Position numbers and translations under genes: made by a program | Shown here: positions 18,494-27,778 of the stretch, one piece after another | Layout of the letters: every line of letters starts with the position of its first letter | Position numbering within the stretch: position 1 is the stretch's first letter | The notes under the pieces: model-generated | The model's database searches: none | Told to the model about the DNA's origin: nothing | The model's input: only the letters and a program-made list of their open reading frames with translations | Source of the DNA: Sphingobacterium sp. UBA5670 | GTDB taxonomy: Bacteria; Bacteroidota; Bacteroidia; Sphingobacteriales; Sphingobacteriaceae | Assembly (NCBI RefSeq): GCF_002420705.1 | Contig: NZ_DIIM01000021.1 | Span: forward strand, 69,013-133,012 | DNA length: 64,000 nt | Direction of reading: 5' to 3'

Positions 18494-18528
18494 AAAAGAG
18501 CAGCAGTCCAAATTCCTGCTGCTCTTTT
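18494..18528 (+). terminator. Intrinsic terminator after the mannoside operon
   Basis: aaaagagcagcag (18494-18506) and ctgctgctctttt (18516-18528) pair perfectly around a 9-nt loop, with T residues in the distal arm. It lies 21 bp after the stop of the second putative glycosidase. Confidence 0.85.
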
Positions 18529-18655
18529 ATTTGAAATCGTCACCTTAGCATTCCTATTTTATATTACTCTAAAGCCTTTTTACATTCTCCTTTGTATACT
18601 CGCTTCCTATCTGCTAAAATATCCTGTTTATTTTTCCTTAAATTACTTGTCCATG

Positions 18656-18736
18656 TCACCCAATCGTTAAATTGTACAAGAGCATTCCATTTGGATCGCG
18701 GATTTTCATCGTGTGGCCAACAGGTCCAATAACAGC
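18656..18736 (-). pseudogene. Possible C-terminal remnant of a VOC (glyoxalase-fold) gene
   Basis: Reading on the minus strand, directly after the TGA of the cytochrome gene and in the same frame, 26 codons encode AVIGPVGHTMKIRDPNG followed by MLLYNLTIG and a stop. GHTMKIRDPNG resembles the last strands of VOC/glyoxalase proteins (the xRDPxGN pattern). No start codon or upstream part exists, since the cytochrome gene occupies that space. It looks like a decayed fragment left by a deletion, but the match is short and could be chance. The remaining sequence from 18529 to 18655 shows nothing else. Confidence 0.3.
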
Positions 18737-20149
18737 TCAAAACCTGATTGTATCGGTTTCAATAAAAGGCAAACTATAATTACCGGTATCTGCCTTAATC
18801 TTAGCATTCAACTGCTTTATCGCAGCGACTTCCTGATTTACCGTCTTATAGAGATAGACGTTCTTTAAACTCGGAAGCTCGTTCAGTTTTGATAAACCTT
18901 TTGATGTAACTTTTGTGCCTGTCAGATTCAAATACGTTAATTTTGACAGGCCTTTCAGCTGGTTCAATCCAGCATCGGAAATTTTTGTATTTTCCAGATG
19001 CAGACGGGAAAGAATGGGCATCGCCGAAAATGTTGAAAAAGCAGGATCTGTAACAGCCGTATTTCCTAATTTCAGCTGTACAATATTATCCTTAATGGCT
19101 AACAATTCCTGTAGGTCCTTATCATTAAATTGAGGATAATTAATCGCATTAACCAACACGAAGTTATTATCTTTTGCAACTTGGATGATCTTAATACCCT
19201 TAGCCTGCCAAGCATCAACTTTATCTTTTGGCAAAGCTGGTGCTGCTGGTAGATCAGCATACAATACAGCAGACTCCTCTTTTTCCCCTGTTTCCAATTT
19301 TTTCAACAAATGAGCTATTTCCTCCGTTTGTGGTATTTCATGCACTTTTTTATCAAAATTGGCTCCTTGATCAATCCACCAGGCAATCAGTTTTATCTGA
19401 TCAGCGGTTATCGGTGTACGACCTTTAGGGGGCATACGTTTCTTATGTCCCTCGGGCAACACCAACCGGGCATATAATTCACTCTTTTTCGAATCATTTG
19501 AATTTAGTACTGTGCCGTTCTCTCCTCCTTTTAACAAATTCTCTTTTGTATCCAATGCCAGTCCCCCTTCCTGCTTTCTTTGCCCATGGCAGCTTTGACA
19601 ACGCTGTTTTAGAATAGGTTGAATAATTCCCTTATAGGCTTCTGCTTCTTGCGCATTTTGAACGATAAGAACCTCCTCTTTAGCTTCCTCCGTTTTAAAC
19701 AGCTTTTTAAGTGCTACTGGCATAGCTTCCACAAAGTAACCCTTTCCATGTGTCAGTGTTCCACCGTAGTGTCCAGTCACCCCAATTAAGAGTACCAGGA
19801 TGAAAAAAAGCCAAAAGCGAAATGCACCAGGAGATTCCCTACGATAAAGAAACCAAAGCAATAAACTACTGATAGCCACGGCAATTCCCAGCCACTTGTG
19901 ATAGCTCAGGACATCCTCCTCATAACCTCCATTTCGTGAAAGCAGATAACCCGATAAAGCAGCTACTATAGCGGCGATAGTCCCTAGGAATAAGGAGAGC
20001 TTAATAGCAGGCAAATACATATCTCCACCTTTAAACTGAGTCCTAATTGCCATAACAAAAGCCAACAATAATATGCCTATCGGTAGATGGACCAAAAGCG
20101 GGTGAAATCGTCCCGAAAAGCCCAATAATTCATCAAAGAAAACTATCAT
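18737..20149 (-). CDS. DUF2231 membrane protein with planctomycete-type cytochrome c domain and leucine-rich tail
   Basis: This 470-residue protein starts with four to five hydrophobic helices (about 10-130, with HPLLVHLPIGILLLAF), as in DUF2231 proteins. A cytochrome domain follows with the single haem site CQSCHGQRKQEGG (near 184) and the PSCyt1-like KKRMPPKGRTPIT. The C terminus (about 330-450) has leucine-rich turns (LSRLHLENTKISDAGLNQL, LTYLNLTGTKVTSKGL). Such proteins occur in operons with DUF1553 and DUF1501 genes in Planctomycetes and Bacteroidota. Its ATG overlaps the stop of the TIM-barrel gene by 4 bp (ATGA), so the two are translationally coupled. It may accept electrons from a periplasmic sugar oxidation; that is inference. 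Confidence 0.78.
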   Translation of the reverse strand: MIVFFDELLGFSGRFHPLLVHLPIGILLLAFVMAIRTQFKGGDMYLPAIKLSLFLGTIAAIVAALSGYLLSRNGGYEEDVLSYHKWLGIAVAISSLLLWFLYRRESPGAFRFWLFFILVLLIGVTGHYGGTLTHGKGYFVEAMPVALKKLFKTEEAKEEVLIVQNAQEAEAYKGIIQPILKQRCQSCHGQRKQEGGLALDTKENLLKGGENGTVLNSNDSKKSELYARLVLPEGHKKRMPPKGRTPITADQIKLIAWWIDQGANFDKKVHEIPQTEEIAHLLKKLETGEKEESAVLYADLPAAPALPKDKVDAWQAKGIKIIQVAKDNNFVLVNAINYPQFNDKDLQELLAIKDNIVQLKLGNTAVTDPAFSTFSAMPILSRLHLENTKISDAGLNQLKGLSKLTYLNLTGTKVTSKGLSKLNELPSLKNVYLYKTVNQEVAAIKQLNAKIKADTGNYSLPFIETDTIRF

Positions 20150-21018
20150 TCTTTATATCTGTCTTTGAGTAAATGCAACATATAAACATTGATTGACCAT
20201 TGATCGGCCACCGGTTGTTGTGTAAATGGCAATGTGGGTAAATAACCCGCTGGACCAAACTCGGTTGTTATGGTCAATAACTTCACGCCATTTTCCTTGT
20301 GCTTAGCAACAACTTTATCCCACCAGGTCAAATGTTGTGCAACGATACTCTTCCATTCAGGAGCCGCGGGGTCATTGACTTGTGGTCCTTCGGGATGCCC
20401 AATTCGTGCATGAATGTGCTCCGTTCTGGAAAGCGCTTTTGTTACAGCCTCGGTCTGATCAGAAAGCATAGATTCGTGCACATTGCACCAATGCGAGATA
20501 TCCAATGCAAGTTGTAAGGTCGGAATCTTCTCTAAAAATTCTTTTGTAACATGAGCTGCAAAACTAAATCTTCCGCGATGAGTCTCATGATAAACGGGGA
20601 TGTGGTACTTATTTTTAGCCGCATCGGCAAGCTCAATCAATGTTTTATTCTGCTCAAAAGAGTAATAATCTTTACCTGTATGGCAATTGATATAATCGGG
20701 TTTCAGCTGTGCTGCTTCATCCAAATTACGCTTAAAACTTTGTTTATATTCCTCATAAGTTCCGCCCGATCCGCCTGAAAGCAGTCCTAAATTCAATCCA
20801 TATTTATGTAATGCATCGATCATCTCCTTGCGCTCATTTGGACTACCAGGTAACCAGGATTCAACACCATCGTAACCTGCATTTTTCACCCGGAGACAGA
20901 ATGTATCCCAGGAATCGTTATTTCCCCAATTGGTGCAATAATATTTAATGTGTAACTGCTGGGCAGTCATGGATAGAAAACTGCTCATAAATAAAATTAA
21001 TACTAGAAGTTGTTTCAT
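20146..21018 (-). CDS. Secreted sugar phosphate isomerase/epimerase-like TIM-barrel protein
   Basis: This 290-residue protein has a signal peptide (MKQLLVLILFMSSFLSMTAQ) and a xylose-isomerase-like TIM barrel. Metal-ligand-type segments are visible: YINCHTGKDYY, VYHETHRGRF, LALDISHWCNV, HIHARIGHPEGPQ and ITTEFGPAGYLP. The export signal means the substrate is probably a free sugar or sugar derivative in the periplasm rather than a phosphate. It sits 3 bp downstream of the DUF1501 gene and overlaps the DUF2231/cytochrome gene, within one minus-strand operon. Members of such operons are often linked to 3-keto-sugar metabolism. Confidence 0.82.
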   Translation of the reverse strand: MKQLLVLILFMSSFLSMTAQQLHIKYYCTNWGNNDSWDTFCLRVKNAGYDGVESWLPGSPNERKEMIDALHKYGLNLGLLSGGSGGTYEEYKQSFKRNLDEAAQLKPDYINCHTGKDYYSFEQNKTLIELADAAKNKYHIPVYHETHRGRFSFAAHVTKEFLEKIPTLQLALDISHWCNVHESMLSDQTEAVTKALSRTEHIHARIGHPEGPQVNDPAAPEWKSIVAQHLTWWDKVVAKHKENGVKLLTITTEFGPAGYLPTLPFTQQPVADQWSINVYMLHLLKDRYKE

Positions 21019-21021
21019 ATT

Positions 21022-22521
21022 TTAAATTATAGCTTGAATAAGTTCACCCTCTACATCTGTCAATCTGAATGGTCTTCCTTGAAAATCGTATGTAAATTTC
21101 TCATGATCAAAACCCAAAAGATGGAGCATGGTCGCATGGACATCGTGTACAGAACTACGCCCTTCTACCCCAGCGAACCCGATATCATCGGTTTGACCGT
21201 AACTTATGCCATTACGAACTCCCCCGCCTGCCATCCAGATGGTATAGGCGTCTGTATGATGATCGCGTCCCAGGAATGGCATATCGCTGTTGTCCCTATT
21301 TTCTTGCATCGGCGTGCGTCCAAATTCCCCTCCCCACACGACTAGTGTTTCTTCCAGCAAACCACGTTGTTTTAGATCCATAATCAATGCGGTCATTGGT
21401 CGATCTATCTCCCGGCATTTATTTTTAAAGCCAAGATCAATCGAATCTGCGGGATTAGTACCGTGACTGTCCCAACCCCAATCAAATAACTGAACGAATC
21501 GTACCCCTTGTTCTACGAGTTTCCGAGCCAAAAGGCAATTATTGGCAAACGATTCTTTACCCGGCTCAGTTCCATACAATTCGTGAATATAAGCAGGTTC
21601 ATTATTGATGTCCATCACTTCAGGCACTGCAACCTGCATCTTATAAGCCATCTCATATTGTGCAATCCGCGACAAGGTTTCTGGGTCTTTAAAGGTATCG
21701 TATTCTGTTTTGTTGACGTTATTTATGGCATCAATCAAATCACGCTTCATATCCCTTCCCATTCCTTCAGGATCGGCAATATACAATACGGGGTCACCCT
21801 TTGAACGACATTGAACGCCTTGGTATACCGATGGTAAAAATCCACTTCCCCAGACACTTTTTCCTGCATCCGGCGTTTTACCTCCCGATGTTAACACAAC
21901 AAATCCGGGCAAATTGCTATTTTCAGATCCCAGACCATAAGTTACCCATGAACCAATGCTTGGCCGGCCGAGACGGGCACTTCCCGTATGCATAAACAAT
22001 TGCGCTGGACCGTGATTGAACTGATCGGTATGCACGGCCTTCAGAAAACTCACTTCATCAACAACTTTACTAAAGTGAGGCAAATGATCTGATACCCAAG
22101 CCCCACTTGCTCCATACTGTTTAAAAGTAGCCTGTGGCCCCAACATTTTTGGAATCCCACGAATAAAGGCAAATTTCTTTCCTGCGAGCAAGGATTCCGG
22201 GCAAGGTTGATTATGTAATTTCTGCAATGCGGGCTTGTAATCAAATAACTCCAATTGTGATGGAGCTCCCGCCATATGCAGGTAAATGACACTTTTAGCC
22301 TTACCTGGAAAATGAGGAGGCTTGGGTACCAGCGGATTGAGTGCATTCAGATCCAACTTTTCTGCTGATTTTGACTGCCCCCATCCATTACAACTCGTCA
22401 ACAAACTACCCAAAGCAATACCTCCAATACCGGCCACACAATCCTTTAGAAAATGTCTTCTTGTGACAGCCTGCAATTCAAATTGTTGCGCTTCTTTTAT
22501 TAGCTTATTTAGATCTTTCAT
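21022..22521 (-). CDS. DUF1501 domain protein (Tat-type exported sulfatase-like fold)
   Basis: This 499-residue DUF1501 protein belongs to the alkaline-phosphatase/sulfatase-like superfamily. The N terminus TRRHFLKDCVAGIGGIALGSLLTSC combines a twin-arginine motif near residue 21 with a lipobox-like Cys. Family segments include VIYLHMAGAPSQLELFDYKP, FIRGIPKMLGPQ, WVTYGLGSENSNLPGFVVL, VWGGEFGRTPM and GRDHHTDAYTIWMAGGGVR. Its catalytic activity is not established for the family. It lies 175 bp after the DUF1553 gene and 3 bp before the TIM-barrel gene; DUF1553/DUF1501 pairing is a hallmark of these operons. Confidence 0.88.
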   Translation of the reverse strand: MKDLNKLIKEAQQFELQAVTRRHFLKDCVAGIGGIALGSLLTSCNGWGQSKSAEKLDLNALNPLVPKPPHFPGKAKSVIYLHMAGAPSQLELFDYKPALQKLHNQPCPESLLAGKKFAFIRGIPKMLGPQATFKQYGASGAWVSDHLPHFSKVVDEVSFLKAVHTDQFNHGPAQLFMHTGSARLGRPSIGSWVTYGLGSENSNLPGFVVLTSGGKTPDAGKSVWGSGFLPSVYQGVQCRSKGDPVLYIADPEGMGRDMKRDLIDAINNVNKTEYDTFKDPETLSRIAQYEMAYKMQVAVPEVMDINNEPAYIHELYGTEPGKESFANNCLLARKLVEQGVRFVQLFDWGWDSHGTNPADSIDLGFKNKCREIDRPMTALIMDLKQRGLLEETLVVWGGEFGRTPMQENRDNSDMPFLGRDHHTDAYTIWMAGGGVRNGISYGQTDDIGFAGVEGRSSVHDVHATMLHLLGFDHEKFTYDFQGRPFRLTDVEGELIQAII

Positions 22522-22696
22522 CTGACTATCATTATGTATGAACGGGCTGTGTCGCTAAATTTTTAGTCTGCAGCTTTAGCTCATTTCGGTTTATATTCTT
22601 ATTATTTCATAGGCCTTATCCTTCTTAACAAAAGACTTCGTTTTCATACTAAAGCCCTTATCCAGAAGTTTCAATTCCTATTTATTATTTCATTAT

Positions 22697-25453
22697 TTAT
22701 GATTTCGTTAAAAACTCGTCCAGATTCAACACTGCATTGGCAACAAGCATGTAGGCAGCTTTTGAAGGCAGGACCTTTACATTGCTTTTTGCTAAATCTT
22801 CATTCAAAAATTTGGCTGCCGAATCAGGCTTTTTGTTGAAATCAATCAACGCTTTTTGATAAAGATGTTCCAGCTCTTTGAGTTTCTTTTCATCGGCATC
22901 CTTCAACATTGCACGCTTATAACCGATACGGATACCATTTCTAAGGTTTCCATTTCCCTCCTTTTCCATAATAGCCCCCAGATGTTTAGCTGCTTCGAGG
23001 TAAACAGGATCGTTTAATGTGGCGAGCGCTTGCAGCGGTGTATTGGTACGGATACGGTCGACCAAACAAACCTCCCTACTCGAAGCATCAAAAGAAACAA
23101 AGGAAGGGTAAGGACTCGTACGCTTTAAAAACGTATAGATGCCCCTTCGGTATTGATCTTCTCCAGCACTTTTCACCCAGGACTCACCGCTATATACAGT
23201 CATCCATACCCCATCCGGCTGGTATGGCATTACACTTGGTCCGTACATTTTATTGCTGAGCAATCCACTTAGGGCTAAAGCCTGATCACGAATCTGTTCG
23301 GCAGATAATCTAAAGCGAGGTCCCCTTGCCAAATAATAATTCTGTGGATCCTTTTCAAAATTGGAATTGTTCAAGCTAGAGGACTGCTTATAAGTTCCGG
23401 ATAATACCATCTCGCGGATCAATTTTTTAACGCTCCACTTTTTGGTGTTCATCAGATCTAGGGCAAGATAGTCTAGTAATTCTCGGTGAATTGGCGGAAT
23501 GCTCTGTGTGCCCATATCTCCTAATGGTTCAACTAGCCCCCGACCAAATAGTTGAGCCCATACGCGATTAACTAAAGTCCGCGCTGTCAACGGGTTTTCC
23601 TTACTGACAATCCACTGCGCAAAACCCAAACGATTACGTTGAGCCCCCTTAGGGAAACTATTCAGTGATGCCGGAACTGTAGGCTGCACTTCCGCATCTA
23701 GCGACAAGCGGTTACCACGTATAAATACATTGGTTTTACGATGCATGTCTTTGGGATTTTCAATCATGATTGGTACTCCCTCAGGTTGCATGTTGACCAA
23801 CTGGAGAAAAGTCTTTTGAAAATTCATATTATCCAGTGACTTTTCTTGTGGAAAGTTCTCGCGAAATGCAAACCATTCAATCATGCAGATCGGCTGTCCA
23901 TGAGTGACAGATGGATTCTTGAAAACCAGATATAAGTCATGTACACCACGAGTCGCACTTATGGGAGACTGAATCACCTGTCTTCCATTCGTACTCGGCA
24001 AATCAATAACGGCAAGTATTAGTCCGCTAGGTTTATCCAAGTGAATTTCCAATTTTCCACCTACCGCACCTGTCCAGAAATTCATGAAGAATTGCTGTTT
24101 ATTATCCAGGTTTATTGCCCTTAATCGGGCCGATCCTCCAGTTCTCACCCCCAACCATTTCGTATCATAAAGCGCACCATCTACTATTTGGTCACTGTAA
24201 TGCGCATGTACTTTGGGCTCAAGGGTGTGAAGGAATAGATCTGTTGATTTTACCAAGCTTGCATTTCCTGTCGTCGACAACCACCTCTTTATACTGTCAA
24301 TTCGCTTTTCATCCTGTGCAGTATAAAAACGCAGTTTAGGATGATCGCCTTGGGTATCTTCATCTCTGGTGTTGTTAAAAAAAGCTAACGATTTATAATA
24401 CTCTTCAAATTTAAACGGATCATAAGTATGACTATGACATTGCACACATTCAAAGGTCGTACTCAACCATACTTGATAAGTTGTATTTAAACGATCCAAA
24501 ACCGCAGCCATTCGAAATTCCTCGCTATCGGTCCCGCCTTCATCATTATTCATGGTATTGCGATGGAAGGCGGTTGCGATAAGTTGATCCTTGGTTGGTT
24601 CCGGGAGCAAATCCCCAGCGAGCTGTTCTATCGTAAATTCATCATAAGGCATATCCTGGTTTAAGGCCTTGATGACCCAATCCCGATAAGTCCATATCGT
24701 GCGCGAACCATCCTTCTCGTAACCCTTCGTATCCGCATATCGCGCCATATCCAACCACCAACTCGCCCACTTTTCGCCATATTTCTGAGAAGCCAACAAA
24801 CTATCTACCCGTAAGGTATAAGCATCATCGCGCTGATCTGCTTCAAAGGCTTGAATTTCTGCCAACGTGGGTGGGATACCAATTAGATCCAAATACACTC
24901 TCCGAAGCAACATTGCTTTATCCGCTTCATCTGCAAAGGATAATTTCTTCTCCTTCATCTTATCCAAAACAAAAAAATCAATCGTATTGTTCACCCCTTT
25001 AGGCTTAACACCAAATATACTGAGCAACGAAAAAGGTTTAGGTATCTCCGTTTCCTGAGGTGTTGTATATGCCCAATGCTCTCCCCACTTGGCTCCCTCA
25101 TCGATCCATCTTTTGAGTATATCAATTTCATCGTCATTCAGTTTAGGGGCATTGTAAGGCATACGCAATTCAGGGTCATCGGAAATTAGTCTCTTTATCA
25201 GTTCACTGTGTTCGCCATCGCCACGAATAATTGCTGATTTGCCTGACTCGGCTTTGGCGAATGCCTCATTTTCAAAAAGAAAACTTAAGCCACCATTTTT
25301 CTTAACCCCACCATGGCATGTGATACAATGTTTATTCAAAATCGGTTTAACATCAGCGCTAAAATCAACTGGCTCTTTTTTTCCAAAAGTCAAAATGCTT
25401 GTACCAATAAGGACAAGCGCCAGTAATATTAGCACCAAAATCTTTTTTTTCAT
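22697..25453 (-). CDS. DUF1553 protein with PSCyt1 and DUF1549 (PSCyt2) domains
   Basis: This 918-residue exported protein is first in its operon. After a hydrophobic N terminus it has a PSCyt1 cytochrome domain with haem site CITCHGGVKKNGG (near 42), then RMPYNAPKLNDDEI. The DUF1549 domain (about 140-350) includes the second haem site CVQCHSHTYDPF. A concanavalin-like insert lies in the middle. The DUF1553 domain (about 610-890) has ARTLVNRVWAQLFGRGLVEP, LVREM-like KKLIREMVLSGTY, LSAEQIRDQALALSGLL and TNTPLQALATLNDP. The reaction is unknown. Context with DUF1501, an isomerase-like TIM barrel and a membrane cytochrome suggests periplasmic oxidative sugar processing. Confidence 0.88.
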   Translation of the reverse strand: MKKKILVLILLALVLIGTSILTFGKKEPVDFSADVKPILNKHCITCHGGVKKNGGLSFLFENEAFAKAESGKSAIIRGDGEHSELIKRLISDDPELRMPYNAPKLNDDEIDILKRWIDEGAKWGEHWAYTTPQETEIPKPFSLLSIFGVKPKGVNNTIDFFVLDKMKEKKLSFADEADKAMLLRRVYLDLIGIPPTLAEIQAFEADQRDDAYTLRVDSLLASQKYGEKWASWWLDMARYADTKGYEKDGSRTIWTYRDWVIKALNQDMPYDEFTIEQLAGDLLPEPTKDQLIATAFHRNTMNNDEGGTDSEEFRMAAVLDRLNTTYQVWLSTTFECVQCHSHTYDPFKFEEYYKSLAFFNNTRDEDTQGDHPKLRFYTAQDEKRIDSIKRWLSTTGNASLVKSTDLFLHTLEPKVHAHYSDQIVDGALYDTKWLGVRTGGSARLRAINLDNKQQFFMNFWTGAVGGKLEIHLDKPSGLILAVIDLPSTNGRQVIQSPISATRGVHDLYLVFKNPSVTHGQPICMIEWFAFRENFPQEKSLDNMNFQKTFLQLVNMQPEGVPIMIENPKDMHRKTNVFIRGNRLSLDAEVQPTVPASLNSFPKGAQRNRLGFAQWIVSKENPLTARTLVNRVWAQLFGRGLVEPLGDMGTQSIPPIHRELLDYLALDLMNTKKWSVKKLIREMVLSGTYKQSSSLNNSNFEKDPQNYYLARGPRFRLSAEQIRDQALALSGLLSNKMYGPSVMPYQPDGVWMTVYSGESWVKSAGEDQYRRGIYTFLKRTSPYPSFVSFDASSREVCLVDRIRTNTPLQALATLNDPVYLEAAKHLGAIMEKEGNGNLRNGIRIGYKRAMLKDADEKKLKELEHLYQKALIDFNKKPDSAAKFLNEDLAKSNVKVLPSKAAYMLVANAVLNLDEFLTKS

Positions 25454-25972
25454 AGCCTTGGGATATATCTATTCTGTATTATTTTAGGTTTATGCACTCC
25501 TTCCAAAGAAAACAGTATTCATTTTCTTCGTTAGGAACGACCGAAACTAAGGGATAAAATCACCTATTCCGAATAGCATAAATTTAGGGAACAGCACTCA
25601 ATTATACTAAAACTAGATTAACAGAAACATAAACAATATTACCATCGTTAGGCTAGGAAGTCGAGAAAATAGCCTCCAATATCGTTCAAAAAACTGCATA
25701 CATTCTCCTAGAGCATCTTTTTTATCCTCCTCCAACCATCTGTGTCATAAAGTATAACAATTTCGATACTCATCCTCCTTTTTAATATTTTGGAGGCAAA
25801 TAATTCCACATCGGAACAAAGACATTGCAAACAAAGATGAAAATACAAGTGAGGTAAAAGAGAATTGCAAGAAATATACCGGGAGGTATTATCTAATTAT
25901 AAATGACTATTTAGCAAAAAAGCGTTCCAACCGAGTGTTGAAACGCCTTTTTTATTTATATGAATCTACAAT
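25454..25972. other. Intergenic region with the terminator of the nitroreductase gene
   Basis: This 519-bp gap holds no convincing gene. At 25916-25955 a near-perfect hairpin, gcgttccaac with gttgaaacgc (one C-A mismatch), is flanked by A and T runs. It serves as a terminator for the minus-strand nitroreductase gene. The remainder (25454-25915) is AT-rich and should contain the promoter of the DUF1553 operon, but no clear box was found. Confidence 0.6.
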
Positions 25973-26608
25973 TTATGCAAACTCAATCAAAAACTCCTCT
26001 TTTGGAAGTCTAAACTTTTTCAGCTTCAACAGCCAGTCTTGTTCTTCCATCCGATAGCCTAATGGAAGCATAACGGCACTCTTCAAACCCAGTTTATCCA
26101 AACCAAGCAGTTCATCCAATTCCACATTTGAAAAACCCTCCATTGGTGTGGCATCAATGCCCAATTCTGCTGCCTGTGCAATTGCCAAACCAAAAGCAAT
26201 ATAAGCTTGCTTGGCCGCATGCGCCGCTTGCTGTTCTTCAGTAAAACTTGCAAACTGTCCTTTTAATCTATTTTTATATTCGTCAGTTGTGTCTAACGGC
26301 AAGCCCCTCAACGTATTCATTTGGTCAAATGTATTGTCAATACGTTCATCAGTATATCTATCCCATGCTGCGAAGACCAATAAATGCGAACTATCAGCGA
26401 CAATTTGTTGCCCCCAAGCCACTGGTACAATTTTTTCTTTTAATTCCTGATTCGTAATCACAATTACACGAAACTGTTGAAGTCCAGAAGAGCTGGGCGC
26501 CATACGTGCGGCTTCCAAAATCTTATTTAAATCTTCCTGAGCGACCTTTTTCGTAGGATCGTATTTTTTTGTGGCATAGCGCCATTCCAATGTGTCTAAT
26601 AATGCCAT
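25973..26608 (-). CDS. NAD(P)H-dependent nitroreductase family oxidoreductase
   Basis: This 211-residue flavin enzyme has the length and N-terminal pattern of NfsB-like nitroreductases. RYATKKYDPTKKV begins the FMN-binding region, ARMAPSSSGLQQFRVIVI continues it, and LGIDATPMEGFSNVELDELLGL and SAVMLPLGYR complete the fold. It would reduce nitroaromatics, quinones or similar acceptors in the cytoplasm. It is monocistronic, ends at a terminator, and has a 339-bp upstream gap. No regulator gene adjoins it. Confidence 0.9.
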   Translation of the reverse strand: MALLDTLEWRYATKKYDPTKKVAQEDLNKILEAARMAPSSSGLQQFRVIVITNQELKEKIVPVAWGQQIVADSSHLLVFAAWDRYTDERIDNTFDQMNTLRGLPLDTTDEYKNRLKGQFASFTEEQQAAHAAKQAYIAFGLAIAQAAELGIDATPMEGFSNVELDELLGLDKLGLKSAVMLPLGYRMEEQDWLLKLKKFRLPKEEFLIEFA

Positions 26609-26947
26609 TATTTTTTTATTTTAAATGTTCAATAGCAACCTATAAAGTTAAGTAAAGATACACAAAAAGTTACATGTCTAAACATCAAAATACAGGACGA
26701 TAACAATAAAAAACAGGACAAAAAACAGCCTATTTTCTATTACCTATATTGGATTTTTGTGAGGAAAACAGCACGTATTTGCCGCTAATCGGAAGGAAAT
26801 CTTTATTTTATTCAATTTTATTAAGACCTTTGTATGTGTTTAGATCTCATTAGAACAATAAGGTCTTCAACGATTTATTCCACAAAAAATAGAACTTAAC
26901 AAAATCAAGAAAACAGAGCTTATTAGCTTCACGATAAAAAATCAACA
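26609..26947. other. Intergenic region between divergent nitroreductase and map genes
   Basis: This 339-bp AT-rich gap must carry promoters for both neighbours. I see no clear -33/-7 pair, no repeat and no small frame with protein-like content. A 67-codon minus-strand frame at 26850-27053 overlaps map and is taken as a shadow. Confidence 0.3.
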
Positions 26948-27709
26948 ATGTCAATAACAAACGAAACAGAGCTAACAGGTATACAAAAAGCGAGCGATGC
27001 TGTTGCTCAAACCTTAAAATCCATGATAGTACATGCTCGAGTGGGCATGTCAACTAAAGAGCTCGACGAATATGGGGCCGAAATATTAACGAGAATGGGT
27101 GCAAATTCTGCACCTGCCCTCACTTATGGTTTCCCTGGATACACCTGTATTAGTGTAAACAATGAATTTTGCCACGGTATCCCCACAGCAGAACGGATAT
27201 TAAAAGAAGGCGATTTGATCAATATCGATGTATCTGCCGAACTTGATGGGTATTGGGCTGATAATGGCTGCTCCTTTGTTATAGGAAAGGATATACATCA
27301 ACATGAAAAACTGGTAAAAGCATCCAAAGAAATTCTTCAAAAAGCAATCAGTCATATTCGAGGCGGTGTAAAGATAGCCGACATTGGGCATCTCATTGAG
27401 ACAGAAGCGAAAAAAAGAGGTTATAAAGTTATCAAAAACCTTGGTGGGCATGGTGTAGGAAAAAGCCTCCACGAAGAACCTGATGAATTGCTTAACTACA
27501 AAAATCGCTTCGACCAACGTAGATTTCGAAAAAATACGGTTGTTGCCATTGAAACCTTTATTTCGACCACTTCCACCTATGCAACTGAAATCGAGGATGG
27601 CTGGACAATGGTTGGAGACAAAGGCGGTTTCATGGCACAACATGAACACACGATTCTTATTACAGAAGGCTACCCTGTCATATTAACTGAACAAAACGCT
27701 ATTTTTTAA
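26948..27709 (+). CDS. map: Type I methionine aminopeptidase
   Basis: This 253-residue cytoplasmic metalloprotease removes N-terminal methionine from nascent proteins. The dinuclear metal site can be traced: two Asp in NIDVSAELDGYWADNG, His in GGHGVGKSLHEEP, Glu in VVAIETFIS and Glu in QHEHTILITEG. The substrate-side His is in NEFCHGIP. Length matches bacterial MAPs (about 250-265). It stands alone and is not in the usual ribosomal-protein/secY cluster, so this may be a second copy in the genome. ADNG replaces the more usual GDTS-type sequence after the first metal Asp, and a strong terminator follows the gene. Confidence 0.92.
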   Translation: MSITNETELTGIQKASDAVAQTLKSMIVHARVGMSTKELDEYGAEILTRMGANSAPALTYGFPGYTCISVNNEFCHGIPTAERILKEGDLINIDVSAELDGYWADNGCSFVIGKDIHQHEKLVKASKEILQKAISHIRGGVKIADIGHLIETEAKKRGYKVIKNLGGHGVGKSLHEEPDELLNYKNRFDQRRFRKNTVVAIETFISTTSTYATEIEDGWTMVGDKGGFMAQHEHTILITEGYPVILTEQNAIF

Positions 27710-27730
27710 GCACTGATAACACGTATCAAC

Positions 27731-27778
27731 AGGTCTTTTCGAAAAGTTTATAGAAGACAATCGAAAAGACCTCGTTTT
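27731..27778 (+). terminator. Intrinsic terminator after map
   Basis: aggtcttttcga (27731-27742) and tcgaaaagacct (27761-27772) form a perfect 12-bp stem with an 18-nt loop, followed by cgttttct. It lies 21 bp downstream of the map stop. Confidence 0.8.
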
